Part shown: positions 27,774 through 36,369 of the stretch, piece after piece
Layout: the number at the start of each line of letters is the position of its first letter
Numbering within the stretch: the first letter of the stretch is position 1
From: Kaustia mangrovi
GTDB lineage: Bacteria > Pseudomonadota > Alphaproteobacteria > Rhizobiales > Im1
NCBI RefSeq assembly: GCF_015482775.1
Contig: NZ_CP058214.1
Location: forward strand, 4,206,501-4,270,500
DNA: 64,000 nucleotides
Direction: 5' to 3'
The notes under the pieces: model-generated
What the model saw: only the letters and a program-made list of their open reading frames with translations
Database searches by the model: none
What the model was told of the DNA's origin: nothing
Program-made: the position numbers and the translations under genes

Positions 27774-30668
27774 ATGCTGAGGAAGAAGACCGAAGGGATC
27801 GCGAGCACGTCCCGTCTGGCCTCCGTACTGGCGGATGTGACGGGCGGCGCCATAGACCGGCGCACCTTCCTGAGGCGATCGGGGCTGGCGGTCGGCGGTC
27901 TCACCGCGGCTGCGGGCCTGAAGGCCGGCATGGTCGGCCGGGCGGAGGCGGCGGAGACCTCCAGCGGCGATGCGGCGGAGATGAGGAAATCCGTTTGCAC
28001 CCATTGCTCGGTCGGCTGCACGGTGATGGCGGAGGTCACCAACGGCGTCTGGATCGGCCAGGAACCCGGCTGGGACAGCCCGTTCAATCTCGGTTCCCAC
28101 TGCGCCAAGGGCGCTGCGGTGCGCGAGCATGCCCATGGCGAGCGGCGCCTCAAATATCCCATGAAGCTGGTCGACGGCCAGTGGACCCGGGTGTCGTGGG
28201 ACGAGGCGATCAACGAGGTCGGCGACAAGCTTCTGGAGATCCGGGAGTCGTCCGGCCCCGATTCGGTCTACTGGCTGGGGTCGGCCAAGCACTCCAACGA
28301 GCAGGCCTATCTGTTCCGGAAATTCGCCGCCTTCTGGGGATCGAACAATGTCGATCACCAGGCGCGTATCTGTCATTCCACCACGGTCTCGGGCGTCGCG
28401 AACACCTGGGGCTACGGCGCGATGACCAATTCCTACAACGACATCCACAATTCGCGCTGCATCTTCCTGATCGGCGGCAATCCGGCGGAGGCCCATCCGG
28501 TCTCGCTGATGCACCTGCTCAAGGCGAAGGAGGAGAACAACGCCGATCTGATCGTCTGCGATCCGCGCTTCACGCGCACGGCCGCGCACGCCACCGAATA
28601 TGTGCGCTTCCGTCCGGGCGCCGACGTCGCGATGGTCTGGGGCCTGCTCTGGCACATCTTCGAGAATGGCTGGGAGGACAGGGAGTTCATCCGCCAGCGC
28701 GTCTGGGGCATGGACCATATCAGGGCCGAGGTCGCCAAGTGGACGCCCGACGAGGTGGAGAAGGTGACCGGCGTTCCCGAATCCCAGATGAAGCGGGTCG
28801 CGCGCAAGCTCGCCACCAACAAGCCGGGCACGGTGATCTGGTGCATGGGCGGCACGCAGCACACCAACGGCAACAACAATACGCGGGCCTACTGCGTGCT
28901 CCAGCTCGCGCTCGGCAATATGGGCACCGCCGGCGGCGGCACGAATATCTTCCGCGGCCACGACAACGTGCAGGGTGCGACCGACCTCGGCGTGCTGTGC
29001 CACACGCTGCCCGGCTATTACGGCCTGTCGGCGGGGGCATGGAAGCACTGGTCGCGCGTGTGGGACGTCGACTATGAGTATCTGAAGGGGCGGTTTGCCT
29101 CCGAGGAGCTCATGGGGGAGTCCGGCATTCCGGTCAGCCGCTGGTTCGACGGCGTGCTGGAGGCCAAGGACAATATGGACCAGCCGGACAATGTCCGCGC
29201 CATGGTCTTCTGGGGCCACGCGCCGAATTCGCAGACCCGCCTGCCCGACATGAAGAAGGCCATGGAGAAGCTCGACCTCCTCGTGGTGGTCGATCCCTAT
29301 CCGACCTTCTCCGCGGTCATGCAGGACCGCACCGACGGGGTCTATCTCCTTCCCGCCGCCACGCAGTTCGAGACCTCCGGCTCGGTGACCGCGTCGAACC
29401 GCTCGCTGCAATGGCGCGAGAAGGTGGTGGAGCCGCTGTTCGAGTCGCTGCCCGATCACACCATCATGTACAAGTTCGCCGGAAAGTTCGGCTTTGCCGA
29501 CGACATGTTCAAGAACATCGCGGTGGAGAACGACGAGCCCCTGGTGGAGGACATCACGCGGGAGTTCAACCGCGGCATGTGGACGATCGGCTATACCGGC
29601 CAGTCGCCGGAGCGGCTGAAGAAGCACATGGCGAACCAGCACACCTTCGACCGCACCACGCTTCTGGCCAATGGCGGCCCGTGCGACGGCGACTATTACG
29701 GCCTGCCGTGGCCGAGCTGGGGCACGCCGGAGATGAACCACCCGGGCACGCCGATCCTCTACGACACCTCCAAGCCGGTGGCTGAGGGCGGCCTGACCTT
29801 CCGGGCGCGCTTCGGCGTGAAGGCGCCCGACGAATGGGGCGGCGAGAACCTGCTCGCGGAAGGCTCCTATTCTGAAGGCTCCGAGCTCGAGGACGGCTAT
29901 CCGGAATTCACCTACGGCATGCTGAAGAAGCTCGGCTGGGATGTCGACCTGACGGGCGACGAGCGCACGGCCATCGAGACAATCGGCGGCGACGCGCCCG
30001 ACAAGGTGAACTGGAAGACGGACCTGTCCGGTGGCATCCAGCGTGTCGCCATCGCCCATGGCGCGGCCCCCTTCGGCAACGCCAAGGCGCGCTGCGTGGT
30101 GTGGACCTTCCCGGACCCGGTGCCCTTGCACCGCGAGCCGCTCTACACCCCGCGCAGGGACCTCCTGCCGAAATACGCCACCTATTCGGACCGCAGGATG
30201 TACCGCCTGCCGATCCGGTATGCCTCGATCCAGGAGACCGATTACTCCAAGGACTACCCGATGATACTGACCTCGGGGCGGCTGGTGGAGTATGAGGGCG
30301 GCGGCGACGAGACGCGGTCGAACCCGTGGCTCGCCGAGCTCCAGCAGCACATGTTCGTCGAGGTCAATCCCCGCGATGCCAACAATATCGGCATCAGGGA
30401 CGGCGAGATGGTCTGGGTGGAAGGCGCGGAGAAGGCCCGCGTGAAGGTCATGGCCATGGTGACGGAGCGGGTCGGCGAGGGCGTCGCCTTCATGCCGTTC
30501 CACTTCGCCGGCTGGTACCAGGGCGAGGACCGGCGGCACAAATATCCCAAGGGCGCCGACCCCTATGTGATCGGCGAGGCGTCCAACACGGCGCAGACCT
30601 ACGGCTATGACTCGGTGACCAACATGCAGGAAACCAAGGTCACCCTCTGCAAGATCGAGAAAGTGTAA
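27774..30668 (+). CDS. Periplasmic formate dehydrogenase, catalytic alpha subunit
   Basis: A 964-residue molybdenum or tungsten bis-MGD enzyme oxidising formate to carbon dioxide. A twin-arginine leader (RRTFLRRSGLAVGG, about 29-42) sends it to the periplasm with its cofactor already inserted. The first 4Fe-4S cluster is bound by Cys75, Cys78, Cys82 and Cys110. The active-site metal ligand is Cys200, next to His201 (ARICHSTT), so it is a cysteine enzyme rather than a selenocysteine one. The C-terminal pterin-binding domain (LTSGRLVEYEGGGDETRSN) is complete. GGAGG precedes the ATG. The TorD gene upstream and moaA nearby support maturation. Confidence 0.95.
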   Translation: MLRKKTEGIASTSRLASVLADVTGGAIDRRTFLRRSGLAVGGLTAAAGLKAGMVGRAEAAETSSGDAAEMRKSVCTHCSVGCTVMAEVTNGVWIGQEPGWDSPFNLGSHCAKGAAVREHAHGERRLKYPMKLVDGQWTRVSWDEAINEVGDKLLEIRESSGPDSVYWLGSAKHSNEQAYLFRKFAAFWGSNNVDHQARICHSTTVSGVANTWGYGAMTNSYNDIHNSRCIFLIGGNPAEAHPVSLMHLLKAKEENNADLIVCDPRFTRTAAHATEYVRFRPGADVAMVWGLLWHIFENGWEDREFIRQRVWGMDHIRAEVAKWTPDEVEKVTGVPESQMKRVARKLATNKPGTVIWCMGGTQHTNGNNNTRAYCVLQLALGNMGTAGGGTNIFRGHDNVQGATDLGVLCHTLPGYYGLSAGAWKHWSRVWDVDYEYLKGRFASEELMGESGIPVSRWFDGVLEAKDNMDQPDNVRAMVFWGHAPNSQTRLPDMKKAMEKLDLLVVVDPYPTFSAVMQDRTDGVYLLPAATQFETSGSVTASNRSLQWREKVVEPLFESLPDHTIMYKFAGKFGFADDMFKNIAVENDEPLVEDITREFNRGMWTIGYTGQSPERLKKHMANQHTFDRTTLLANGGPCDGDYYGLPWPSWGTPEMNHPGTPILYDTSKPVAEGGLTFRARFGVKAPDEWGGENLLAEGSYSEGSELEDGYPEFTYGMLKKLGWDVDLTGDERTAIETIGGDAPDKVNWKTDLSGGIQRVAIAHGAAPFGNAKARCVVWTFPDPVPLHREPLYTPRRDLLPKYATYSDRRMYRLPIRYASIQETDYSKDYPMILTSGRLVEYEGGGDETRSNPWLAELQQHMFVEVNPRDANNIGIRDGEMVWVEGAEKARVKVMAMVTERVGEGVAFMPFHFAGWYQGEDRRHKYPKGADPYVIGEASNTAQTYGYDSVTNMQETKVTLCKIEKV

Positions 30669-30679
30669 GGAGGCACACC

Positions 30680-31273
30680 ATGGCGAGGATGAAGTTCCTG
30701 TGTGATGCCGACCGTTGCATCGAATGCAATGCGTGTGTCACCGCCTGCAAGAACGAGAACGAGGTGCCCTGGGGCATCAACCGGCGCCGGGTCGTCACCA
30801 TCAATGACGGCAAGCCCGGCGAGCGCTCGATCTCGGTGGCCTGCATGCACTGCTCCGACGCGCCGTGCATCGCCGTCTGCCCGGTCGACTGCATCTACCA
30901 GACCGATGTCGGCGTGGTGCTGCACAACAAGGATCTGTGCATCGGCTGCGGCTACTGCTTCTATGCCTGCCCGTTCGGCGCGCCGCAGTTCCCGCAGGTC
31001 GGCAATTTCGGCACCCGCGGCAAGATGGACAAGTGCACCTTCTGCAATGGCGGCCCCGAGCCCGACAATTCCGAGGCGGAGTTCAAGAAATACGGCCGCA
31101 ACCGGCTCGCGGAGGGCAAGCTGCCGCTGTGTGCGGAGATGTGCTCGACCAAGGCGCTGCTCGCCGGCGACGGCGACATCGTGGCCGATATCTACCGCGA
31201 GCGCGTCGTCGCGCGCGGTTTCGGCTCCGGTGCCTGGGGCTGGGGCAAGGCCTATCCGGGCCAGCCGTCCTGA
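30680..31273 (+). CDS. Formate dehydrogenase beta subunit (four 4Fe-4S clusters)
   Basis: A 197-residue iron-sulfur electron-transfer subunit that carries electrons from FdhA to the cytochrome b subunit. Sixteen ligand cysteines are grouped as CIECNACVTACKNE (about 13-26), CMHCSDAPCIAVCP (about 55-68), CIGCGYCFYACPFG and the pair CTFC with CAEMC. No export signal of its own is seen, so it presumably travels with FdhA through Tat. AGGAGG precedes the ATG, 11 bases after the fdhA stop. Confidence 0.94.
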   Translation: MARMKFLCDADRCIECNACVTACKNENEVPWGINRRRVVTINDGKPGERSISVACMHCSDAPCIAVCPVDCIYQTDVGVVLHNKDLCIGCGYCFYACPFGAPQFPQVGNFGTRGKMDKCTFCNGGPEPDNSEAEFKKYGRNRLAEGKLPLCAEMCSTKALLAGDGDIVADIYRERVVARGFGSGAWGWGKAYPGQPS

Positions 31274-31282
31274 CCGAACGCA

Positions 31283-31319
31283 CCGAAGGGGGCGGCAGGC
31301 GCCCTGCCGCCCCCTTCGG
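31283..31319 (+). repeat. Perfect 17-bp hairpin between fdhB and the lipoprotein gene
   Basis: Arms 31283-31299 and 31303-31319 are exact reverse complements around CGC, with a stem almost entirely G and C. No T-run follows, and the next gene starts 42 bases later, so it is more likely a partial terminator, an mRNA stabiliser or a processing site that sets subunit ratios than a full stop. It lies just after the iron-sulfur subunit gene. Confidence 0.7.
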
Positions 31320-31361
31320 CCATGCCGTATCGAGGCCAATCGACGAGACGGGACATTGGGA

Positions 31362-31565
31362 ATGGTATCTGCGCGCGCACTCACTGCGGCGGCCCTGATC
31401 GCGGCCCTCGGGCTGTCGGTCGCGGGATGCCGGGAGGCCGAGCTCGACAAGACGGTCTCGATAGAGAAGGGACACTATACGGGCCCGAGGAACCCGCCGC
31501 TGAGCGAGGCGACGCTCGACGAGCTCCGCCAGCGCCAGAAGCTGCAGAGCTCCTCCAGCCTTTGA
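31362..31565 (+). CDS. Small lipoprotein of the formate dehydrogenase operon
   Basis: A 67-residue protein with a signal peptide and a lipobox, LSVAGC, giving lipid attachment at Cys23. The mature part of about 44 residues (REAELDKTVSIEKGHY onward) is charged and short. No family is recognised. Its place between the beta and gamma subunit genes suggests a role in anchoring or assembling the complex at the periplasmic side of the membrane. The ATG at 31362 has GGGA just upstream. Confidence 0.65.
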   Translation: MVSARALTAAALIAALGLSVAGCREAELDKTVSIEKGHYTGPRNPPLSEATLDELRQRQKLQSSSSL

Positions 31566-31594
31566 CGGGGGCGAGACGGAAAGGGACGGGTGCC

Positions 31595-32767
31595 ATGACA
31601 GCCAGACGACCGGTTCCGGACACGGCCCGCGGGCGAGGCCTCCGGGCCATGCTCGCCATCCTGTTCTGCATGATCTGCCTCGCTGCGCCGGGTGCCGCCA
31701 TGGCGCAGGCGGTGGTGCCGCCCGACGATGCCTCGCCCTCCGCCGGCCCGCCGGGCGGCGGCGTGCCGACGGAGTCGCTGGGGGCGAGCTCGGATGCGGA
31801 TATGTGGCGGGCGGTCCGCCAGGGCGTGGAAGGGCAGGTCTCCATCCCCGACAAGCAGGCGGGTGTCCTGATCCAGTCCGACGGCGAGGTCTGGCGCGTC
31901 GTGCGCAACGGGCCCGTCACCTTCTATGGCGGCATGGCGGTGATCGGCATCGTGCTGCTTCTTGCGCTCTTCTTCCTGATCCGCGGCCGGGTCCGGGTCG
32001 AGGCCGGTCTCGCCGGCGTCACCATCAGCCGGTTCAACGGGCTTGAGCGCTTCTCCCACTGGCTGACCGCCGTCTCCTTCCTGATCCTCGCCTTCACCGG
32101 GCTGAACGTGATGTTCGGGCGCTATCTGCTCAAGCCGCTGATCGGCGCGCAGGCCTTCGCCGACATCACGCTCGCCGGCAAGTTCCTGCACAACTATGTC
32201 GCCTTCGCCTTCATGGCCGGTCTCGTGCTCGTGCTCGTCCTGTGGATCAAGGACAATATCCCGAACCGGTACGATCTCGTCTGGATCGGCAAGGCGGGCG
32301 GCATGCTCTCGCGCGGCACCCATCCGCCGGCGAAGAAGTTCAATGCCGGCCAGAAGGTCATCTTCTGGCTCGTCGTGCTCGGCGGGCTGTCGGTGAGCCT
32401 GTCCGGCATCTCGCTCCTGTTCCCGTTCCAGACGGCGTTCTTCTCCAAGACCTTCGAGGCCGTCAACCTGCTCGGCTTCGATCTGCCGGCCAACCTCACC
32501 GCCATGCAGGAGATGCAGCTCTCGCAGGTGTGGCACGGCGTGGTCGCCCTGTTCCTCGTCATCGTCATCATCGCGCATATCTATATCGGCACGATCGGCA
32601 TGGAGGGCGCCTTCGACGCGATGGGCTCGGGCCGGGTCGATCTCAACTGGGCGCGCGAGCACCATTCGATCTGGGTGGAGGAGCTGGAGCGCAAGGGTGC
32701 GCTCGATCCGCGCCCGGCCGAGGACGCGGAGACGGCCGAGACAGCGAAGCCGCAGGCGGCGAGCTAG
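31595..32767 (+). CDS. Formate dehydrogenase gamma subunit (cytochrome b)
   Basis: A 390-residue membrane subunit of the FdnI/cytochrome b561 type that takes electrons from the beta subunit and passes them to quinone. A signal peptide (about 1-38) and a periplasmic segment of about 70 residues precede one further span at about 107-127. Then come four core spans with likely haem histidines in RFSHWLTA, FLHNYVAF, QVWHGVV and AHIYIGT. The C-terminal tail is Glu/Ala rich. It completes an FdhABC-type periplasmic enzyme. Confidence 0.9.
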   Translation: MTARRPVPDTARGRGLRAMLAILFCMICLAAPGAAMAQAVVPPDDASPSAGPPGGGVPTESLGASSDADMWRAVRQGVEGQVSIPDKQAGVLIQSDGEVWRVVRNGPVTFYGGMAVIGIVLLLALFFLIRGRVRVEAGLAGVTISRFNGLERFSHWLTAVSFLILAFTGLNVMFGRYLLKPLIGAQAFADITLAGKFLHNYVAFAFMAGLVLVLVLWIKDNIPNRYDLVWIGKAGGMLSRGTHPPAKKFNAGQKVIFWLVVLGGLSVSLSGISLLFPFQTAFFSKTFEAVNLLGFDLPANLTAMQEMQLSQVWHGVVALFLVIVIIAHIYIGTIGMEGAFDAMGSGRVDLNWAREHHSIWVEELERKGALDPRPAEDAETAETAKPQAAS

Positions 32768-32830
32768 CACGGGTCCGGAACGGTTTCCATGCGCTCCGGG
32801 CAGGCGAATTGCCGGAGACGGGCCTGAACC

Positions 32831-34219
32831 ATGGCAAGGTGTCGGGAGCACCGGCCCATCGGGGTCGTGATCGTCGGGCTTTGCGCGGCAGCCGCCATAG
32901 CCGTCGTGGCGTGCGCGGGCACGGCAGCGCGTGCCGGCGAGCCGCTCGACGGCCATGGCGGGCCGGTCGGCGATATCGCCATATCCGGCCGGTTCGCCCT
33001 GACGGCGAGCTTCGACTATTCGCTCATCCACTGGCTGCTCGAGCCGGAGCCGATGGCGCTCGCGCGCCTGATCGGCCACGAGGCAGGGGTCAATGCGGGC
33101 GCCTTCGTGCCCGGCGGCAAGCGGGCCGTGTCGGGCGGGGACGACGGGCTGGTGGCGGTCTGGTCGCTTGAGCGCGGCACGCTCGCGGCGAGGCTGGAGG
33201 GCCATCGCGGACGGGTCGTCGACATCGCCGTCTCGCCCGATGGCCGCCATGCGGCGTCTGCCGGCTGGGACGGAACGGCGCGGCTCTGGAGCCTCCAGAC
33301 GTTGGCCCTCCATGCCGTGCTCAAGGGCCACACCGACCATGTCAACGCCGTCGCCTTCCAGCCAGACGGCGCCCGGCTCTACACCGCCGGCGCCGATGGC
33401 ACGATCCGGGCCTGGCGGGTGCGCGACGGCACCGCGCTCAGCACCGTCCACGATCATGGATGGGGCGTGAACGCGCTGGCCGTGCTGCCCGGCGACCGGG
33501 GCCTCGCCTTCGCGGCGACGGACGGCACGGTCGCGGTCGTCGATCCGGACACCGGCACGCTCACGCACGAATTCGCCGGCGCGGAGCGGCCTGTCCTCGC
33601 GCTGGCTGTCTCGCCGGACGGCACGCGCCTGGCGGCGGGCGGGGCGGACGGGTCTATCCGGGTCTGGTCCCTGCCGGACTGGAAACTCGTGCGCGAGGGC
33701 TGGCAGGCCGGCGGGCCCGTCTGGTCGCTGGCCTTCGCAGCCGACGGGGAAAGCCTCTATCATGGCGGCATGGACGCCCGCACCTTTCACTGGGACATGA
33801 CGGGCCCGGAAGTCGCCGGGACCGCCGCGCCGCGGGACGGGGCCCCGGTGGTGGCGGCCGACCCCGGCGAGCGCCAGTTCGCCCGTCATTGTGCCATATG
33901 CCACACGCTCACGCCGTCCGGCGGCAATCGTGCCGGACCGACGCTCTACCGCCTGTTCGGCCGGCGCGCGGGATCGCTTCCTGACTATCCCTATTCCCCG
34001 GCGCTCGATTCCTCGGATATCGTGTGGACGGAGGAGACCGTCGAGCGCCTGTTCGCGGAGGGGCCGCACAAGGTGGTGCCGGGCAGCAAGATGCCGCTGC
34101 AGCGCATGGGCGACCCCGTGGCGCGCCGCGCGCTTGTCGGTTACCTGAAACGCATGACGGACGGGCCGGCGGGCCCGTCCCGCAGCACTTCGCCATCGCT
34201 GGGAGAGCCGGCGCGCTGA
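32831..34219 (+). CDS. WD40-propeller fused to a c-type cytochrome
   Basis: A 462-residue exported protein. A signal peptide or membrane anchor covers about 1-36, then seven WD40-like blades run from about 38 to 325 (GHRGRVVDIAVSPDG, GHTDHVNAVAFQPDG and similar repeats), then one c-type cytochrome domain. Haem is attached at Cys354, Cys357 and His358 (CAICH); Met421 in GSKMPLQRM is the likely distal ligand. The overall shape fits a periplasmic electron carrier tied to a binding platform. It follows fdhC by 63 bases. An electron outlet or redox partner for the formate dehydrogenase is inferred, not shown. Confidence 0.85.
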   Translation: MARCREHRPIGVVIVGLCAAAAIAVVACAGTAARAGEPLDGHGGPVGDIAISGRFALTASFDYSLIHWLLEPEPMALARLIGHEAGVNAGAFVPGGKRAVSGGDDGLVAVWSLERGTLAARLEGHRGRVVDIAVSPDGRHAASAGWDGTARLWSLQTLALHAVLKGHTDHVNAVAFQPDGARLYTAGADGTIRAWRVRDGTALSTVHDHGWGVNALAVLPGDRGLAFAATDGTVAVVDPDTGTLTHEFAGAERPVLALAVSPDGTRLAAGGADGSIRVWSLPDWKLVREGWQAGGPVWSLAFAADGESLYHGGMDARTFHWDMTGPEVAGTAAPRDGAPVVAADPGERQFARHCAICHTLTPSGGNRAGPTLYRLFGRRAGSLPDYPYSPALDSSDIVWTEETVERLFAEGPHKVVPGSKMPLQRMGDPVARRALVGYLKRMTDGPAGPSRSTSPSLGEPAR

Positions 34220-34240
34220 TGCGAGCATGGAGACAGAGGC

Positions 34241-34366
34241 ATGAAGGCGTTTCTCATGAGTTTACTGGCGGTCGCGGTCGTCTCGCTGGTCGCCCTCTAT
34301 ACGCTGGAGGAGCTGGGCTGGACGTCGCAATCCGTCTACTCCAGCCAGTCCGTCAGGCTCGACTGA
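34241..34366 (+). CDS. 41-residue single-span membrane protein
   Basis: A short frame starting MKAFLMSLLAVAVVSLV and ending SSQSVRLD, preceded by GGAGACAGAGGC. One hydrophobic helix covers about residues 3-20; the rest (TLEELGWTSQSVYSSQSVRLD) would lie in the periplasm. It lies between the cytochrome and protease genes with almost no gap. Small proteins ending in a (S/A)VRLD-like tail occur beside formate dehydrogenase genes in related bacteria, as I recall. Too short for standard gene finders. Confidence 0.65.
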   Translation: MKAFLMSLLAVAVVSLVALYTLEELGWTSQSVYSSQSVRLD

Positions 34367-34374
34367 CACACGGC

Positions 34375-35355
34375 ATGGCGATCCCCGTGCGCCACGTCGC
34401 GATGGCCTCGGCCGTCGCCGCAAGTCTCATGCTGCCAACCGGCGCGGCCCTGGCCGACAAGGCCGGCGGGCGGCCGTCCTCCGCCGTCATCCGCACGGCC
34501 ATGGAAAGCGTGGTGAGCGTCCTGCCGGACTGGCCGCGCAAGGAGGAGGGGGGAGACGAGCCGGAAGGCTCCGGCGTGGTGATCCTCGACGGCCACCAGA
34601 TCATCACGGCGGGCCATGTGATCGGGGCGGCGGAGACCATGCGTGTGCGCACCGACGATGGGGATATCCTGCGCGCCCGCCTCGTGGGGACGGACGAGGC
34701 GACCGACCTCTCGCTTCTGCGGGTCGGTCGGGCGCTCAGGCCGATCGCCTTTGCCGGCGAGCCCGAGCTGGGCGATCCGGTCTGCGCCATCGGCAACGTC
34801 TTCGGGCTCGGGCTGTCGGTGAGCTGCGGAATGGTCTCCGCCGTCCATCGCGCGGGCGTCGGCTTCAACGCCATCGAGGATTTCATCCAGACCGACGCGG
34901 CTGTCAATCCGGGCGCGTCCGGCGGGGCGCTGATCGATGCGAGCGGACGGCTTGCCGGCGTGCTGTCGGCGATCTTCACCAAGAGCATGGACGCCAATAT
35001 CGGCGTCAATTTCGCCGTGTCGTCGCCGCTGGCGGAAAAGGTCGCCAGGGCGCTCGCCGCCAGAGGGCATGTCCGGTGGAAGCCCCTGGGCGCCATTCTC
35101 GCCGCTTCGCCACCGCCGGGGGAGACCGGCCGGCAGCTTGTGGAGGTCGTGAGGGTTGTGCCCAACAGCCCCGCCGGGGTTGCGGGGTTGAAGCGGGGCG
35201 ATAAGATCGTGCACATGGGGAAACGCCGCGTCATGGCGCCGGCCGATGTGACAAGCGCCTATGTGAGCGCGAAATCCGGCGACGTGTTGCGCATCACGAT
35301 CGAACGCGCGGGTGCCGAGCGCGAACTATTGCTCGTCGTTCCGGACCAGCCGTGA
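34375..35355 (+). CDS. Periplasmic trypsin-like serine protease with PDZ domain
   Basis: A 326-residue DegP/DegS-like protease. A signal peptide (about 1-27) is followed by an S1C domain with the triad His81 (ITAGHVIG), Asp111 (ATDLSLL) and Ser182 (NPGASGGAL), then one PDZ domain (about 232-325). The serine motif is GASGG where the classical one is GNSGG. It is shorter than DegP, with one PDZ. It begins eight bases after the 41-residue gene. A task in quality control or processing of the formate dehydrogenase parts is inferred from position. Confidence 0.88.
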   Translation: MAIPVRHVAMASAVAASLMLPTGAALADKAGGRPSSAVIRTAMESVVSVLPDWPRKEEGGDEPEGSGVVILDGHQIITAGHVIGAAETMRVRTDDGDILRARLVGTDEATDLSLLRVGRALRPIAFAGEPELGDPVCAIGNVFGLGLSVSCGMVSAVHRAGVGFNAIEDFIQTDAAVNPGASGGALIDASGRLAGVLSAIFTKSMDANIGVNFAVSSPLAEKVARALAARGHVRWKPLGAILAASPPPGETGRQLVEVVRVVPNSPAGVAGLKRGDKIVHMGKRRVMAPADVTSAYVSAKSGDVLRITIERAGAERELLLVVPDQP

Positions 35356-35396
35356 CGCCTGGACGGTCCGGGAGGTCATCATGTCAGGAGGCCATC

Positions 35397-35594
35397 ATGG
35401 ATGAAGACAAGTTCAACATGTCCCTGCGCAAGTTCCTCAAGCAGGTCGGCGTGACCTCGCAGCGCGAGATCGAGGACGCCGTCCGCAAGGCCGGCAAGAC
35501 GCAGGGCAAGGTGCCCGTCAAGGTCGTCCTCACCAGCGAGGCGGTGGGCCTGACCCACGTGGTCGAGGGCGAGATCGATCTGGGCGGAACGTGA
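35397..35594 (+). CDS. Small DUF6494-like protein
   Basis: A 65-residue cytoplasmic protein, MDEDKFNMSLRKFLKQVGV to the end, with a helical N-terminal half and a strand-rich C-terminal half. It matches what I remember as the DUF6494 family of uncharacterised alphaproteobacterial proteins; the number should be checked. AGGAGG precedes the chosen ATG, and an in-frame upstream region has no such site. It opens a group of tightly packed genes that follow the protease. Confidence 0.75.
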   Translation: MDEDKFNMSLRKFLKQVGVTSQREIEDAVRKAGKTQGKVPVKVVLTSEAVGLTHVVEGEIDLGGT

Positions 35595-35622
35595 CCTCCG
35601 CCGGCCAGGTCTGACGGTCGCG

Positions 35623-36369
35623 ATGGACCAGCGGGACCCGACCTTTCCACCGCTCATGTCCGGCCGCGTCGCGGTCGACCCGCCGGACCCCTTCGCCTGC
35701 GCGAAGGACGCCGCCGCGCGCGGCGAGGCCTCGGCGGGCGAGGTCTTCTGGCTGCCTGACCGGGATCGGGTGAGGCTTGCCGTGGTGCTCGAGCCCGACG
35801 TGCCGGCCGAACGCGCGGTGCAGATGCAGTTCGCCATGATGGTCGCCGCGGGCGACGCGCTGGGCGCTGCGGGGCCGCCGGAGATGGCGGTCCATTACCG
35901 CTGGCCGGGCGTCATCGCGGTCAACGGTGCCGTGGCCGGCGAGGTGCGTCTCGCCCTGCCGGACGATGCGGGGACCGGCGACGTGCCGCGCTGGCTCGTG
36001 GTGGCGCTCGACCTGGCGCTGGCGCGCCCGGAGGGGGCGCCCGAGCCCGGCGAGGAGGCCGGCCGCACGACGCTTCGCGACGAGGGGCTCGGCGATATCG
36101 GTCCCAGTGCGCTCATCGAATCGCTCTGCCGCCATTTCCTGGTGTGGATCCATCTGTGGACCGATGACGGCTTCCGGCCCGTTCACGATGCCTGGATGGC
36201 GCGGCTCGAGGGCGGCGGCGGGGACACGGAGGCGGCCGCGGACGGTGCGAGAGGCCGCGCCATGGGGCTGGAGGAGGACGGGAGCCTTCTGCTGCGCACG
36301 GAGGAGGGCATGCGGGCCTGCGCCTTCATGGACCATGTCGAGCGGGTGGCCGGCGAGGGGGCGTCGTGA
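35623..36369 (+). CDS. Biotin/lipoate-ligase-like protein with altered active-site motif
   Basis: A 248-residue protein resembling the BPL/LplA/LipB fold with a C-terminal DUF4444 part. The segment that in biotin ligases reads K-WPND appears here as HYRWPGVIAVNGAVAGEVRL, where the catalytic lysine and the ND are not kept, and the N-terminal GRGRRGR motif is absent. So it may bind a cofactor or a protein without ligating, or use other residues. It overlaps the next gene by four bases. A role in formate dehydrogenase assembly is inferred. Confidence 0.75.
   Translation: MDQRDPTFPPLMSGRVAVDPPDPFACAKDAAARGEASAGEVFWLPDRDRVRLAVVLEPDVPAERAVQMQFAMMVAAGDALGAAGPPEMAVHYRWPGVIAVNGAVAGEVRLALPDDAGTGDVPRWLVVALDLALARPEGAPEPGEEAGRTTLRDEGLGDIGPSALIESLCRHFLVWIHLWTDDGFRPVHDAWMARLEGGGGDTEAAADGARGRAMGLEEDGSLLLRTEEGMRACAFMDHVERVAGEGAS

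Noticed and set aside
27774-30668. Selenocysteine in the catalytic subunit
   Set aside because: The active-site codon is TGT (Cys200) and the frame has no internal TGA.
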